A stretch of DNA of 64,000 nt, taken from contig JACQXM010000027.1 of the NCBI GenBank assembly GCA_016208685.1, positions 1 through 64,000 on the forward strand, read 5' to 3'. This document shows, piece after piece, positions 54,507 through 63,292 of the stretch. A model generated the notes under the pieces. It worked only from the letters and a program-made list of their open reading frames with translations. It did no database searches and was not told the origin of the DNA. A program made the position numbers and the translations under genes. Source of the DNA: Planctomycetota bacterium. Its GTDB lineage: Bacteria; Planctomycetota; Phycisphaerae; UBA1845. The number at the start of each line of letters is the position of its first letter. The stretch's first letter is position 1.

Positions 54507-57500
54507 CTATCCCGGAGAAGCCGCGGCGGCGGTCGTCGGCGTCCGACGGCGTCGCGGGGCCGCGGCCAGGAACGAGTAAAGGACCGGGAGCACGAGCAGC
54601 GTCAGCATGGTCGAGGTAATGACGCACCCGATCACCACGGTCGCCAGCGGCCGCTGCACTTCGGCACCCACCCCGGTATTTAGCGCCATGGGGACGAATC
54701 CCAGGCTGGCGACCAGACCGGTCATCAGCACCGGACGAAGGCGCGTCAGCGCCGTCTGCAGGATGGCGTCGTGCCACGTGGCTCCGCGCGCCAGCATGCC
54801 GCGCAAGTGGGAGACGAAGACCATGTCCCCAAGTACGGCCACGCCCGACATCGCTACGAACCCCACGCCCGCGGAGATGCTGAAGGGCATGTCGCGCAGG
54901 TACAACGCCGCCACGCCCCCCACCGCGGAGAGGGGCAGGGTCGTGAGTATGCGCACCACGTCGGCCACCCGGCGGTAGGTCAGATATAGGAGAAAGCAGA
55001 TGAGCCCCAACGCCAGGGGCACGACGAAGAGCAGTCGCGTCCCGGCGCGCTCCAGGTGTTCGAACTGGCCGCCGTACCGGACGTAGTAACCCGGGGGCAG
55101 CGTGGGTTCCAGTTCGTCCCGCAGCCGGCGCTGCACCTCCTCCACAAACCCCCCCACGTCGCGTCCCCGCACATTGCTTTGCACCACGATCCGGCGTTTG
55201 CCCCATTCCCGGTTGATGGTCGAAGGGCCGGAGACGATCTTCAGGTCGGCGAGCGTCGACAGCGGCAAACGCTGCCCCGCGCTGGTGGGGATGAGCAGGT
55301 CCGCGACTCGCTGCGGGTCGGATCGATACGCGTCCGGCAGGCGCACGGCCAGGGGGAACCGCGACTGCCCCTGCCGAATCTCGCCCACGATCACATTGCC
55401 GATGGCGGACACGTAGTCGAGCACTTCGCTCGCCGGCACTCCGTAGCGCGCCAGTTGATCCTGGCGCAGGCGGACTTCCAGAACCGGCTGACCGGTAAGC
55501 TGTTCGGTCGTGGTATCGCTGTTGCCGGGGGCGGAGCGCAGCACGGTTTCCACCCGTCGGGCGATCTCCTTGAGCTGCTCGAAGTCGTCTCCGAACACCT
55601 TGACGCCCAGGTCGCTGCGGATGCCGGCGATCATCTCGTTGACCCGCAGCTCGATGGGCTGAGCGAAGATCGTGCGCATGGCGGGCATGCCGGCGAGCTC
55701 CGCCTCCATCTGCCCCACCAGTTCCTCCTGCGTGGACGCCCGCGTCCAGCGGGCCCGGGGATGGAGTGTCATGAAGATGTCAGTCAGTTCCAGGCCCATG
55801 GGGTCCGTGGCCACCTCCGCCGAGCCGGTGCGGGACCAGATGTACTTGATTTCATCGGGAAAGCGCTGGAGCAGCAGCCGCTCCAGCGCCGTCCCGTAGC
55901 GGACCGACTCCTCCACGGAGACCCCCGCCAGGCGGACCGCGTTCACCACGATCGCCTCCTCGGACAGCCGCGGGATGAACACGCTTCCGAGGTTGAGGGC
56001 CATGACGACGCCGGCGCTGAGGCCGACCGCCGCCGCGGCCAGCACCGCGCCGCGCGCCGAGAGCACCCGCAGCAGCACCGGCTGATACAGGCGTTTGCAC
56101 TGGCGTACAATCCACGGTTCGCGGTGGGCCACGGCGCGCCCCAGACCCAGGCTCGCCAGCACCGGCATGAGCGTGAGCGAAAGCACCATGGAGCCGGTGA
56201 GCGCGAACAGCACGGTCAGCGCCATGGGGGCGAACAGCTTTCCTTCGATCCCCTCCAGCGTCAGGATGGGCAGGTACACGATCATGATGATCAGTTCGCC
56301 GAAGAGCGTGGGCTTGCGCACCTCGATGGCGGCGTCGCGCACCACTTCCAGCGGCGTGCGGGACGCCGGAGCCTCGCCCAGACGGCGCACACTGTTCTCA
56401 ATCATGATGACCGAGCTATCCACGATCAGCCCGAAATCGATGGCGCCCAGGCTCATGAGGCTCCCGGCGATGCCGGCGCGGAGCATGGCGCTGCCGGCAA
56501 ACAGCATGGATAGCGGAATGGCGGCGGCCACCATCAGCCCGGCGCGCAGGTTCCCCAGGAAGGCAAACAGCACCACGACCACCAGCAGGGCGCCTTCGAA
56601 GAGGTTCACTTCCACGGTGCGCAGCACGTGGTCCACCAGCTCCGTGCGATCGTACACCGCGGTCACCTCGACCTGCCCGGGGAGCGTGCGCCGGATCTGC
56701 TCCATGCGTTCCTTCAGCCGCGTGGTGACGTCGTGCGAGTTTTCCCCCATGCGCATGAAGCCCAGGCCCAGCACGCCTTCCCCACGGCCCTGAAACGTGA
56801 CGGCGCCCCGTCGAATCTCGTGGCCGTCGATCACCTCGCCCACGTCGCGTATGAAAACCGGCACGCCGTCGACCGCCGCGATCACGATCCCGCCGATCTC
56901 CTCCAGGGACGTGACCAGCCCCACGCCCTGGACGATCACCGCCTCACCGGCGCGGGTGATGCTGCCCCCGCCTACGTTGCGGTTGTTGCGTTGCAGCGCC
57001 TCCACGACGTCCATAAGCGTCAGGCCGTATTTCAGCAGCTTGTCGGGCTCGACGACGACCTGGTATTGGCGCTCCAGGCCACCCCAACTGTTGACCTCGG
57101 CGACGCCGGGAACCTCGCGCAGTTGCGGCTTGATGACCCAGTCCTGGAGCGTGCGCAATTCCGACAGGCCGAGCGTAGGACTGGTCACCAGGTAGTGATA
57201 GACCTCGCCCAGCCCGGTCGCCACCGGACCCATGGCGGGCGGCGAGATGCCCTCCGGCAGCTCCACGGTCCCCAGGCGTTCGAGGATCATCTGTCGCGCC
57301 AGGTTAATGTCGGTGGCATCGTCGAAGATGACGGTGACCTGCGACAGCCCGAACTTGGAGAGGGAACGCACCTCGGTAAGGCCCTTAAGCCCGCCGATCG
57401 CCTGCTCCACGGGAAAAGTGATCTGCTGTTCCACCTCCGCCGCCGACAGCGCCGCCGCTGTGGTGTTGATCTGCACCTGCACCGGCGTGGTGTCCGGAAA

Positions 57501-57614
57501 GGCGTCGATGGGCAGGTGCGCCAGGGAGAAGGCTCCCGTGGCCACCAGCACCAGGGTCAGGCCGATGACCGTGGCGCGGTGACGCAGCGACCAGGAGATG
57601 ATGGCGTTGAGCAC
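54507..57614 (-). CDS. czcA: CzcA-type heavy-metal efflux RND inner-membrane pump
   Basis: 1035 residues, the RND proton/metal antiporter of a tripartite pump. It opens MLNAIISWSLRHRATVIG and has the paired RND periplasmic domains. TM4 carries the acidic triad Asp393, Asp399 and Glu406, spaced 6 and 7 apart as in CzcA (402, 408, 415), which favours divalent Zn/Co/Cd-type over CusA-type Cu/Ag export. Starts 3 bases after the adaptor gene. No outer-membrane CzcC partner is in the window. Confidence 0.92.
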   Translation of the reverse strand: MLNAIISWSLRHRATVIGLTLVLVATGAFSLAHLPIDAFPDTTPVQVQINTTAAALSAAEVEQQITFPVEQAIGGLKGLTEVRSLSKFGLSQVTVIFDDATDINLARQMILERLGTVELPEGISPPAMGPVATGLGEVYHYLVTSPTLGLSELRTLQDWVIKPQLREVPGVAEVNSWGGLERQYQVVVEPDKLLKYGLTLMDVVEALQRNNRNVGGGSITRAGEAVIVQGVGLVTSLEEIGGIVIAAVDGVPVFIRDVGEVIDGHEIRRGAVTFQGRGEGVLGLGFMRMGENSHDVTTRLKERMEQIRRTLPGQVEVTAVYDRTELVDHVLRTVEVNLFEGALLVVVVLFAFLGNLRAGLMVAAAIPLSMLFAGSAMLRAGIAGSLMSLGAIDFGLIVDSSVIMIENSVRRLGEAPASRTPLEVVRDAAIEVRKPTLFGELIIMIVYLPILTLEGIEGKLFAPMALTVLFALTGSMVLSLTLMPVLASLGLGRAVAHREPWIVRQCKRLYQPVLLRVLSARGAVLAAAAVGLSAGVVMALNLGSVFIPRLSEEAIVVNAVRLAGVSVEESVRYGTALERLLLQRFPDEIKYIWSRTGSAEVATDPMGLELTDIFMTLHPRARWTRASTQEELVGQMEAELAGMPAMRTIFAQPIELRVNEMIAGIRSDLGVKVFGDDFEQLKEIARRVETVLRSAPGNSDTTTEQLTGQPVLEVRLRQDQLARYGVPASEVLDYVSAIGNVIVGEIRQGQSRFPLAVRLPDAYRSDPQRVADLLIPTSAGQRLPLSTLADLKIVSGPSTINREWGKRRIVVQSNVRGRDVGGFVEEVQRRLRDELEPTLPPGYYVRYGGQFEHLERAGTRLLFVVPLALGLICFLLYLTYRRVADVVRILTTLPLSAVGGVAALYLRDMPFSISAGVGFVAMSGVAVLGDMVFVSHLRGMLARGATWHDAILQTALTRLRPVLMTGLVASLGFVPMALNTGVGAEVQRPLATVVIGCVITSTMLTLLVLPVLYSFLAAAPRRRRTPTTAAAASPG

Positions 57615-57617
57615 GCC

Positions 57618-59486
57618 CTACCTCCCCGGCTCGACTTCGCAGCACCCGGCACCGATGCTGCTTTTGAGAATTTCAGTCTTAAGCAGGAAGCTGCCCGCGG
57701 TCACGATCGGCTCGCCGGGATCGACGCCGCCGCGCACCTCCCAGTACGCCCCCGCCGCCGCCCCCAGCGCCACTTTGCGCGGCCGGAAGGTGTCGTCGGA
57801 TTCCTGCACGAAGACGAGCTGGCAGCATCCGTCCGTCTGCACCGCGTCCTTGGGCACCGTGACCACTTCATCATCCTCGTGCAGCACGATCCGCGCCGTG
57901 CCGAACATGTTGGCACGAAGGAATCCCGACTCGTTGGCCAGGGGCACCCGCGCCTGAACGGTCCGCGTGCGGTCGTCCACCTGGCTGCTGATCCATTCGA
58001 TCTCGCCCGCGAAACGCCGGCCGCGCAGGGCATCGGGGCTGAAGTGCACCGGCAGCCCCGGCCGCAGCACCACGAGATCGCGCTCATGAACGTCGAGGAT
58101 CAGCCAGAGGTGCGACAGGTCCGCGACGGTGTAGAGGGCGCCCTCCTCGCTTACGGATTCGCCGACCACCGCCTGGCGCTGCACGACATGGCCATCCAGG
58201 GGGCTGCGCACTTCGTAGCGCAGCAGTGACGCATCGGTGTCGTCATCCAGCAGCGCCACCGCCTCCTCGGTGAGCCCCAGGATGTGCAGTTGCCGTTCTG
58301 CCACATGCATGGCACTGCGGGCGATGGTCAGCGCCTTGTCCGCGGCGAGAAGCTCGCGCTCGGCGCTGAAGGCGATTTCCTCATGAACCGCCTGGAACTC
58401 GGCTTCCGCGGCGTCGAGGTTGCTTCGTGCCGTCTCGAAGGCGCGGTCGCTGCTGAGCTCCTGCTGGCGAAGGCGCTCCTCGCGCTCGAAGGCCGCCCGG
58501 GCGAGCTCGCGCTGCGAATGTGCCTTGAGTAATCGGCTCTTGGCGTCGCCGATCTTCACGGACGCGAACCGCTCGCGCATTTCCTGCGTCGAGTCCGTCT
58601 GCTCGCAGGAGGCGAGGATGTGCTGCGTCCCGCGGAAGACGGCCTCGGCGCGTTCATGATCGGCGGTGGCAAGCAGATACCGCTCCCGCGCCTCGATGTA
58701 ACGGCTCTTGGCCTCCGCCAGCGTCGGACTCTCGAGAATCGCCAGCACCTCGCCAGCGTGAACGGTCTGCCCCAGATCGGCTCGCGCTTCGCGGATGACG
58801 CCCTGCACACGGGGCGTAACCCGCGCCAGGCGCGTCTGGTCGAAGTCAAGCTCACCGGGGCACTCCAGCGTCGCCGAAACCCGGCGGCGCTCTACCGGCT
58901 CGACCTTGATGCCGGCCTTCTCCAGGATAGTGCGATCCAGGAAGCGGACCTGGTTGCGATCCACGTTGCACGCGGGATCATTCCCGGTGAACAGGGCGCG
59001 GGCGTCGGCCCCGAGCGGAGCGGGCGCGCCGCCGTCCCGGGTTCCGGCGTCAGCGCCGCGGCCCGGTCCCGCCCCTTCCTTGGGCGGCGCTTCCTCCGGG
59101 GACGCGGGCTGGGGCACCGTCGTACCCGGCTCCTTAGGACGCAGCGCCTCCCACTTGGCTTTCACGTCCGGATTGCAGATGGTGCACTGCGTTTCCGGCA
59201 GTGCATGTTCACCGCACCAGTCGTTGGCCGCCTTGAATTTGGGTATCAGTGAGGCGTCGCAACGGGTGCATACAGATTCCGGCACGCCGTGGCCGCTGCA
59301 CCAGCCCTTGTCCAAGGTCGGCGGTACGGGACTGGATTCCGGACCGACCGCGTGCAGGACGCCTCCGGCGGGCGCCGGCGCGGCGGCCGGCGGCCTCGAC
59401 TCCTCCTTCTTGCAGGCCCCGGCGAACATCGATGCCCAAGCCGATACGATCACCAACGTAGGTGTGAGAAACCACGAAAGACGCAT
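57618..59486 (-). CDS. czcB: CzcB/CusB-type adaptor with N-terminal double zinc-hook
   Basis: 622 residues, periplasmic adaptor linking CzcA to an outer-membrane channel. Lipobox FAGAC at Cys25. Two WC-xx-H-...-CxxC motifs follow: Cys63, His66, Cys73, Cys76, and Cys91, His94, Cys101, Cys104, a likely metal-sensing or -handing module. Then a barrel-sandwich (VTPRVQGVIREARADLG), a long coiled-coil hairpin (about 270-400) and the beta-barrel region. Coupled to czcA by a 3-base gap. Confidence 0.9.
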   Translation of the reverse strand: MRLSWFLTPTLVIVSAWASMFAGACKKEESRPPAAAPAPAGGVLHAVGPESSPVPPTLDKGWCSGHGVPESVCTRCDASLIPKFKAANDWCGEHALPETQCTICNPDVKAKWEALRPKEPGTTVPQPASPEEAPPKEGAGPGRGADAGTRDGGAPAPLGADARALFTGNDPACNVDRNQVRFLDRTILEKAGIKVEPVERRRVSATLECPGELDFDQTRLARVTPRVQGVIREARADLGQTVHAGEVLAILESPTLAEAKSRYIEARERYLLATADHERAEAVFRGTQHILASCEQTDSTQEMRERFASVKIGDAKSRLLKAHSQRELARAAFEREERLRQQELSSDRAFETARSNLDAAEAEFQAVHEEIAFSAERELLAADKALTIARSAMHVAERQLHILGLTEEAVALLDDDTDASLLRYEVRSPLDGHVVQRQAVVGESVSEEGALYTVADLSHLWLILDVHERDLVVLRPGLPVHFSPDALRGRRFAGEIEWISSQVDDRTRTVQARVPLANESGFLRANMFGTARIVLHEDDEVVTVPKDAVQTDGCCQLVFVQESDDTFRPRKVALGAAAGAYWEVRGGVDPGEPIVTAGSFLLKTEILKSSIGAGCCEVEPGR

Positions 59487-59548
59487 GCACTATTCCCTTC
59501 TTCCAATATCAAACTTGAACCTCGCCCCATACCGAACCGCGACCGTAA

Positions 59549-59679
59549 GAGGCTGTCGAAATACTCCCGTTGAGGTATTTCGACACCTGTTTTGAGGGCA
59601 CTTTTGCCACTCGGACCCCAGTCTCGGAGGGCGAAAAGTACCTCTTCCGAGGTCGCGTCGACGGTATTTCGACAGCCTC
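59549..59679. mobile_element. 131-bp MITE-like element with 16-bp terminal inverted repeats
   Basis: GAGGCTGTCGAAATAC at 59549-59564 is the perfect inverted partner of GTATTTCGACAGCCTC at 59664-59679. GTAA directly flanks both ends (59545-59548 and 59680-59683), a plausible 4-base target duplication. The left end contains another inverted copy of the arm (GTATTTCGAC near 59574). No transposase frame. It lies in the 386-base gap between czcB and the Cys-rich gene, where I see no other feature. Confidence 0.8.
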
Positions 59680-59872
59680 GTAAGGTCGCGAGCAAGTCGC
59701 GGAAGTGCGACGCAATCTCGCGCCCATTGATCTCGGTACCCACGCACTGCGTGACGCCGCCGGATGGGAGTTGCGACCGCCAGGGAACGCTCAGCCCCCT
59801 GGCGCCGGAGCGCGTTCGCGCCGCGCAGTTTTGTTGCTTACGCGCGTTTCAACCGGGAAAGGCTGGGCAGAA

Positions 59873-60262
59873 TCAGATCAGGAGTGGGAGCGTGCGCGCA
59901 GTCTCGGCGCGCGGCTCGATGGGGAGTCCGGCACCACAGGGCGCGCCGGAGGCGCGAGGGCCGTCGGCCAGGAAGGCCGACTCCGTGGGAAAGGGAACCG
60001 GCACCGGGGCGCCCAGCAACCGCAGCCACTCGCGGGGCCCCGCCGTTGAAAACTGTGCCCTCGACGTGACCACGCTTTGACACGGATCATCCGGACATCC
60101 GTGGCATGAGCAGGGTGTGTCGCAATCGCACTCGTGGTCCGGACAACAGTCCCCGCCCAGCCCGCAGGCGTGGACCAGCAGCCCGCCGGTGCACAGCACC
60201 GGCTGCGCCGTCAGCACCCAGGCGGCGAGCAGCGTCGCGGTTATGGGTCGGGTACGGGTCAA
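59873..60262 (-). CDS. exported Cys/His-rich protein beside the efflux genes
   Basis: 129 residues from TTG at 60262, chosen because TGGAGG stands 9 bases upstream. A signal peptide (ITATLLAAWVLTAQPVLC) is followed by HACGLGGDCCPDHECDCDTPCSCHGC, here broken as HACGLGGDCC plus DHECDCDTPCSCHGC, a dense metal-ligand cluster. The C-terminal half is Pro-rich. Its position upstream of czcBA and its ligands suggest metal binding in the periplasm, inferred from context. Confidence 0.65.
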   Translation of the reverse strand: MTRTRPITATLLAAWVLTAQPVLCTGGLLVHACGLGGDCCPDHECDCDTPCSCHGCPDDPCQSVVTSRAQFSTAGPREWLRLLGAPVPVPFPTESAFLADGPRASGAPCGAGLPIEPRAETARTLPLLI

Positions 60263-60494
60263 ACGGGCTAACCTCCAGCTACGCCCCAGTATGGATACCT
60301 CCCGCGGACAGGTCAATCCGTGCCGCGCATGTTACGGCATCGTGACGGCCTGCCCGCGGAGCACGCCAAACTATCGGCGTTCCCTGGACGGTCCCGTAGC
60401 GTTCCTGATGTTGTCCCCTTGGAGCCTCGCCACGGACCTGCCGGCAGGCAGGACTGGCCTGCGCACGCGCGCAGCATTGTCCGGCGGGCGGCGG

Positions 60495-60500
60495 TATAAT
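60495..60500 (+). promoter_or_regulatory. consensus -10 box for the VCBS surface gene
   Basis: A perfect TATAAT lies 24 bases before the ATG at 60524, with GGAGGG between. No good -35 at 17 bases upstream; TTGTCC at 60477-60482 is too close. The start site would be near 60507. Confidence 0.4.
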
Positions 60501-60523
60501 CACCCCCACCGGAGGGCTCACCT

Positions 60524-62101
60524 ATGGCTTTGAAACGCGCGGGGATTGTATGTACCTGGGGATGCGCGGCGCTCGGTGCGATCCGAGGGGTCCGGGCGGG
60601 CGAGTTGCAGGTGGTGAGCGTTTCGCCGCCGCGGCACAGCCTGACGGCGATGGTAAACACGCCGATCTCCATCACCTTCGACCGACCGGTGCAGCCGGCG
60701 ACCATACTCTCGGGAGGCAGCTTCTGGGCCTTCGGCCGCTGGAGCGGAACAGCCCTGGGGAGCTACTCCTTCTCCGATGGCGGTGCGACCGTCACCCTCA
60801 CCCCCCTGGAGCCGTTCTCCGCAGGCGAGACGGTCATGGTCATTCTGTCGCACAACATCCTGGCAACCGACGGCTCTCCGCTGCGCGGCGCCGGCTACTC
60901 CTACCAGTTCTGGACCAGGACGCAGCCGGCACCCATGGATTTCGTCGAGATCGGCCGAATGAGCACGCGTACCACTCCTCTTCAAACCAGCCGAGCCTAC
61001 GGCGGCATCGCCTCCGACCTGAATCACGACCGATTCACCGACATCACGATCGTCAACGAGGTCTCGAAGGACCTTCGCGTGTTCCTCAACCGCGCCGACT
61101 CCACCGGGCTATACGACCCCTTCCTCCAGCCGACCTTCCCCGTGGGCAATCGCGCCAGCCCCTCAGAGCCTTCGGATTTCAACCTCGACGGGCACGTGGA
61201 CATCTGCGTGGCGAACATCAACGACGACACGGTGTCGGTTCTTCTGGGGCTCGGTGACGGCACCTTCGGAACGCAACAGATCATCACCGTGGGCGGCGAC
61301 CCGCGGGGCATCGCGGTTCTGGATGCCGACGGTGACGGCGACACGGACATTGTCAACACCAACTACAGCACCAGCTCCATGTGCCTGATCCGCAACGACG
61401 GCAACGGCGTGTTCGGCGCTGCCGCCTTCTTCGACGGCGGCACGCAGAGCGAGTGGGCCCTTTCCGCCGCCGACATGAACGACGACGGCATCCTGGACCT
61501 TGTTCTCGGCGGCCAGTCCTCCGGGCAGATCGTGGTTCGCCGCGGCAACGGCGACGGGACCTTCTCGCCGCTCGCCAACCAGACCTGCGGCGGACTGGTG
61601 TGGATGCTGAACACCGGAGACCTCAACGGTGACGGCGCTGAGGACGTGGCGGTGGTCAATAGCGATACAAACAACGCCGCCATCCTCCTCAACAACGGTT
61701 CGGGGGGCCTGAATCCCCCGCAGATCTACGCCACCGACCCGTTCCCGCTGGCCAGCGACGTGGGCGACCTGGACGGCGACGGCGACCTGGATTGGATCAC
61801 CGCCAGCTACAGCGGCGACTGGCGGATTCATACCAACGACGGTCAAGGGTCCTTCAGCGTGCTCGGAGAAGTGCCGGCGCCGATCGCCGCATCATGTTCG
61901 CTGTGCCTGGACTTCGACCGCGACGGCGATCTGGACCTTGCCCTGATCGACGAACGCGAAGATGTGGTCATCCTCATGAAGAACAGCGGCACCACGCTAC
62001 CGGTGCCCGCGCTTTCGGCGGTCGGCACGGCGGTGTGCGGCGCACTCCTGGCGCTGAGCGGCGCCGCCGTGCTCAAGCGCCGGCGACGATGTGTTTCCTG
62101 A
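60524..62101 (+). CDS. exported VCBS/FG-GAP repeat protein with Ig-like domain and C-terminal sorting tail
   Basis: 525 residues; GGAGGG 6 bases before ATG. Signal segment to about 26, then a SbsA/Big_5-type Ig-like domain (VVSVSPPRHSLTAMV to about 140), then VCBS/FG-GAP blades with Ca-loop DxDGDxDxD pattern: DLNHDRFTDITIVN, DFNLDGHVDICVAN, DADGDGDTDIVNTN, DMNDDGILDLVLGG, DLNGDGAEDVAVVN, DLDGDGDLDWITAS, DFDRDGDLDLALID. Seven blades. The tail VPALSAVGTAVCGALL ends KRRRR. Surface location likely; partner unknown. Confidence 0.9.
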   Translation: MALKRAGIVCTWGCAALGAIRGVRAGELQVVSVSPPRHSLTAMVNTPISITFDRPVQPATILSGGSFWAFGRWSGTALGSYSFSDGGATVTLTPLEPFSAGETVMVILSHNILATDGSPLRGAGYSYQFWTRTQPAPMDFVEIGRMSTRTTPLQTSRAYGGIASDLNHDRFTDITIVNEVSKDLRVFLNRADSTGLYDPFLQPTFPVGNRASPSEPSDFNLDGHVDICVANINDDTVSVLLGLGDGTFGTQQIITVGGDPRGIAVLDADGDGDTDIVNTNYSTSSMCLIRNDGNGVFGAAAFFDGGTQSEWALSAADMNDDGILDLVLGGQSSGQIVVRRGNGDGTFSPLANQTCGGLVWMLNTGDLNGDGAEDVAVVNSDTNNAAILLNNGSGGLNPPQIYATDPFPLASDVGDLDGDGDLDWITASYSGDWRIHTNDGQGSFSVLGEVPAPIAASCSLCLDFDRDGDLDLALIDEREDVVILMKNSGTTLPVPALSAVGTAVCGALLALSGAAVLKRRRRCVS

Positions 62102-62449
62102 GTTCCGGTGCCACCGATCTGTTGTGTCATCGATCGTGAACCGTATCCAGCCGCGGGCCTTCAGCCCGCGCGGCCCCTCGAAGGCCGAAAGCCCGCCGCC
62201 AGGGCGATCCGCATACGGTCCGGTCATTGCGAGACACTACACGAGCGCGGGAACCTGAGTTCCTGACCAGACCCCCAGGGGCACGAGGGACACGGAGCCG
62301 AATGACTCGGAGGGTGAGATTCCCTGCGGGATGACTCACAGCACGACGACAACAAACTGTTGGCCGTGGAGCCGAATGATCCGCACCGGCCAAGGCACCA
62401 AGTACTTTGGCTTCGTGGTCCTCGTGACCCTCGTGGTGAGAAACGCGGG
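62102..62449. other. 348-bp intergenic region with a hairpin element and CACGAGG repeats
   Basis: ACCGTAT at 62140-62146 and ATACGGT at 62213-62219 bound an 80-base element containing CGCGGGC/GCCCGCG (62152-62170), which may terminate the VCBS gene. Near 62409-62440, minus-strand CACGAGGGT, CACGAGGAC and CACGAAGCC repeat with period 9. No gene called. Confidence 0.6.
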
Positions 62450-63289
62450 CTAACGGGCCAGCAGGACCATGGCGTGTTGCTGAGCGATCCCCGCCAGGGA
62501 GGCCCGCTCTACCATCAACGTCTTCCCCACCTCGACGACCAGCATTCCCGCACCGTGCCGCGCGAGGTTGGCGATGGTCTCGGGGCCGATGGTGGGCACG
62601 TCGAAGCGCATGTCCTGGTTGGGTTTGGCAACCTTAATCAGCGTCCACCCGCCCTGGGGGCAGAGTTGACCGGCACGTGCGATCATCTGGTCCGTGCCCT
62701 CGATCGCCTCCACGGCGATGACCTCCGTCTCCTTCACCGCGATCGCCTGGCCGATGTCCAACCGCGCGATCTCCTTGGCGATGGGCCAGCCGAACTCGAT
62801 GTCGCGCATCTGCTGCAGCGTGGGCTGCCGCTGCGTGAGCACGCCCTCGGGCGCGAGGTCCTCGGCGCAGTAACGAACGCAGTCCTGCATGATGATCCCG
62901 TGTCTGGCGAACTCCCGGGCTACGGCCGCCAGCACCGTGTCGTTGCGCTTGTCCGGAATCTCGCGAAACCAGATGCGCAGCGCTGTAAGGTCCGGCATGA
63001 GGCGCAGCAGCCGCAGGCGGCCGTACATGCTCGACTTGCGCACCGAGCCCGCCAGGATGACGCCGTCCGCCCGGGCACGCTTTAGCAGGCGAATCCACCG
63101 CCCGATCCGCGCCAGGCCCGCCCAGTGGAAATCGTCCGCGGCGGACGCGATCGCCGCGTCCACGAAACCGCGAAGGCCGACAACCGTCACGTGACAGCCG
63201 CGCCGCTTGGCGCCATCGAGCACCATGAAAGGGAAGCGGCCCGCTCCGGCGATGATCCCGATCCGCGTCGCATCCTTCGCCTCCGCCAT
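62450..63289 (-). CDS. lpxI: UDP-2,3-diacylglucosamine pyrophosphatase LpxI
   Basis: 279 residues of the LpxI (DUF1009) family, which hydrolyses UDP-2,3-diacylglucosamine to lipid X in lipid A synthesis, replacing LpxH in many bacteria. Typical segments: IGIIAGAGRFPFMVLDGAKR, VILAGSVRKSS, the C-terminal DMRFDVPTIGPETI and VVEVGKTLMVERASL. It starts 3 bases after the lpxD stop. Confidence 0.93.
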   Translation of the reverse strand: MAEAKDATRIGIIAGAGRFPFMVLDGAKRRGCHVTVVGLRGFVDAAIASAADDFHWAGLARIGRWIRLLKRARADGVILAGSVRKSSMYGRLRLLRLMPDLTALRIWFREIPDKRNDTVLAAVAREFARHGIIMQDCVRYCAEDLAPEGVLTQRQPTLQQMRDIEFGWPIAKEIARLDIGQAIAVKETEVIAVEAIEGTDQMIARAGQLCPQGGWTLIKVAKPNQDMRFDVPTIGPETIANLARHGAGMLVVEVGKTLMVERASLAGIAQQHAMVLLAR

Positions 63290-63292
63290 GGC

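Noticed and set aside
55056-58229. Long plus-strand frames opposite czcA and czcB
   Set aside because: Antisense shadows of conserved RND genes, with no family pattern.
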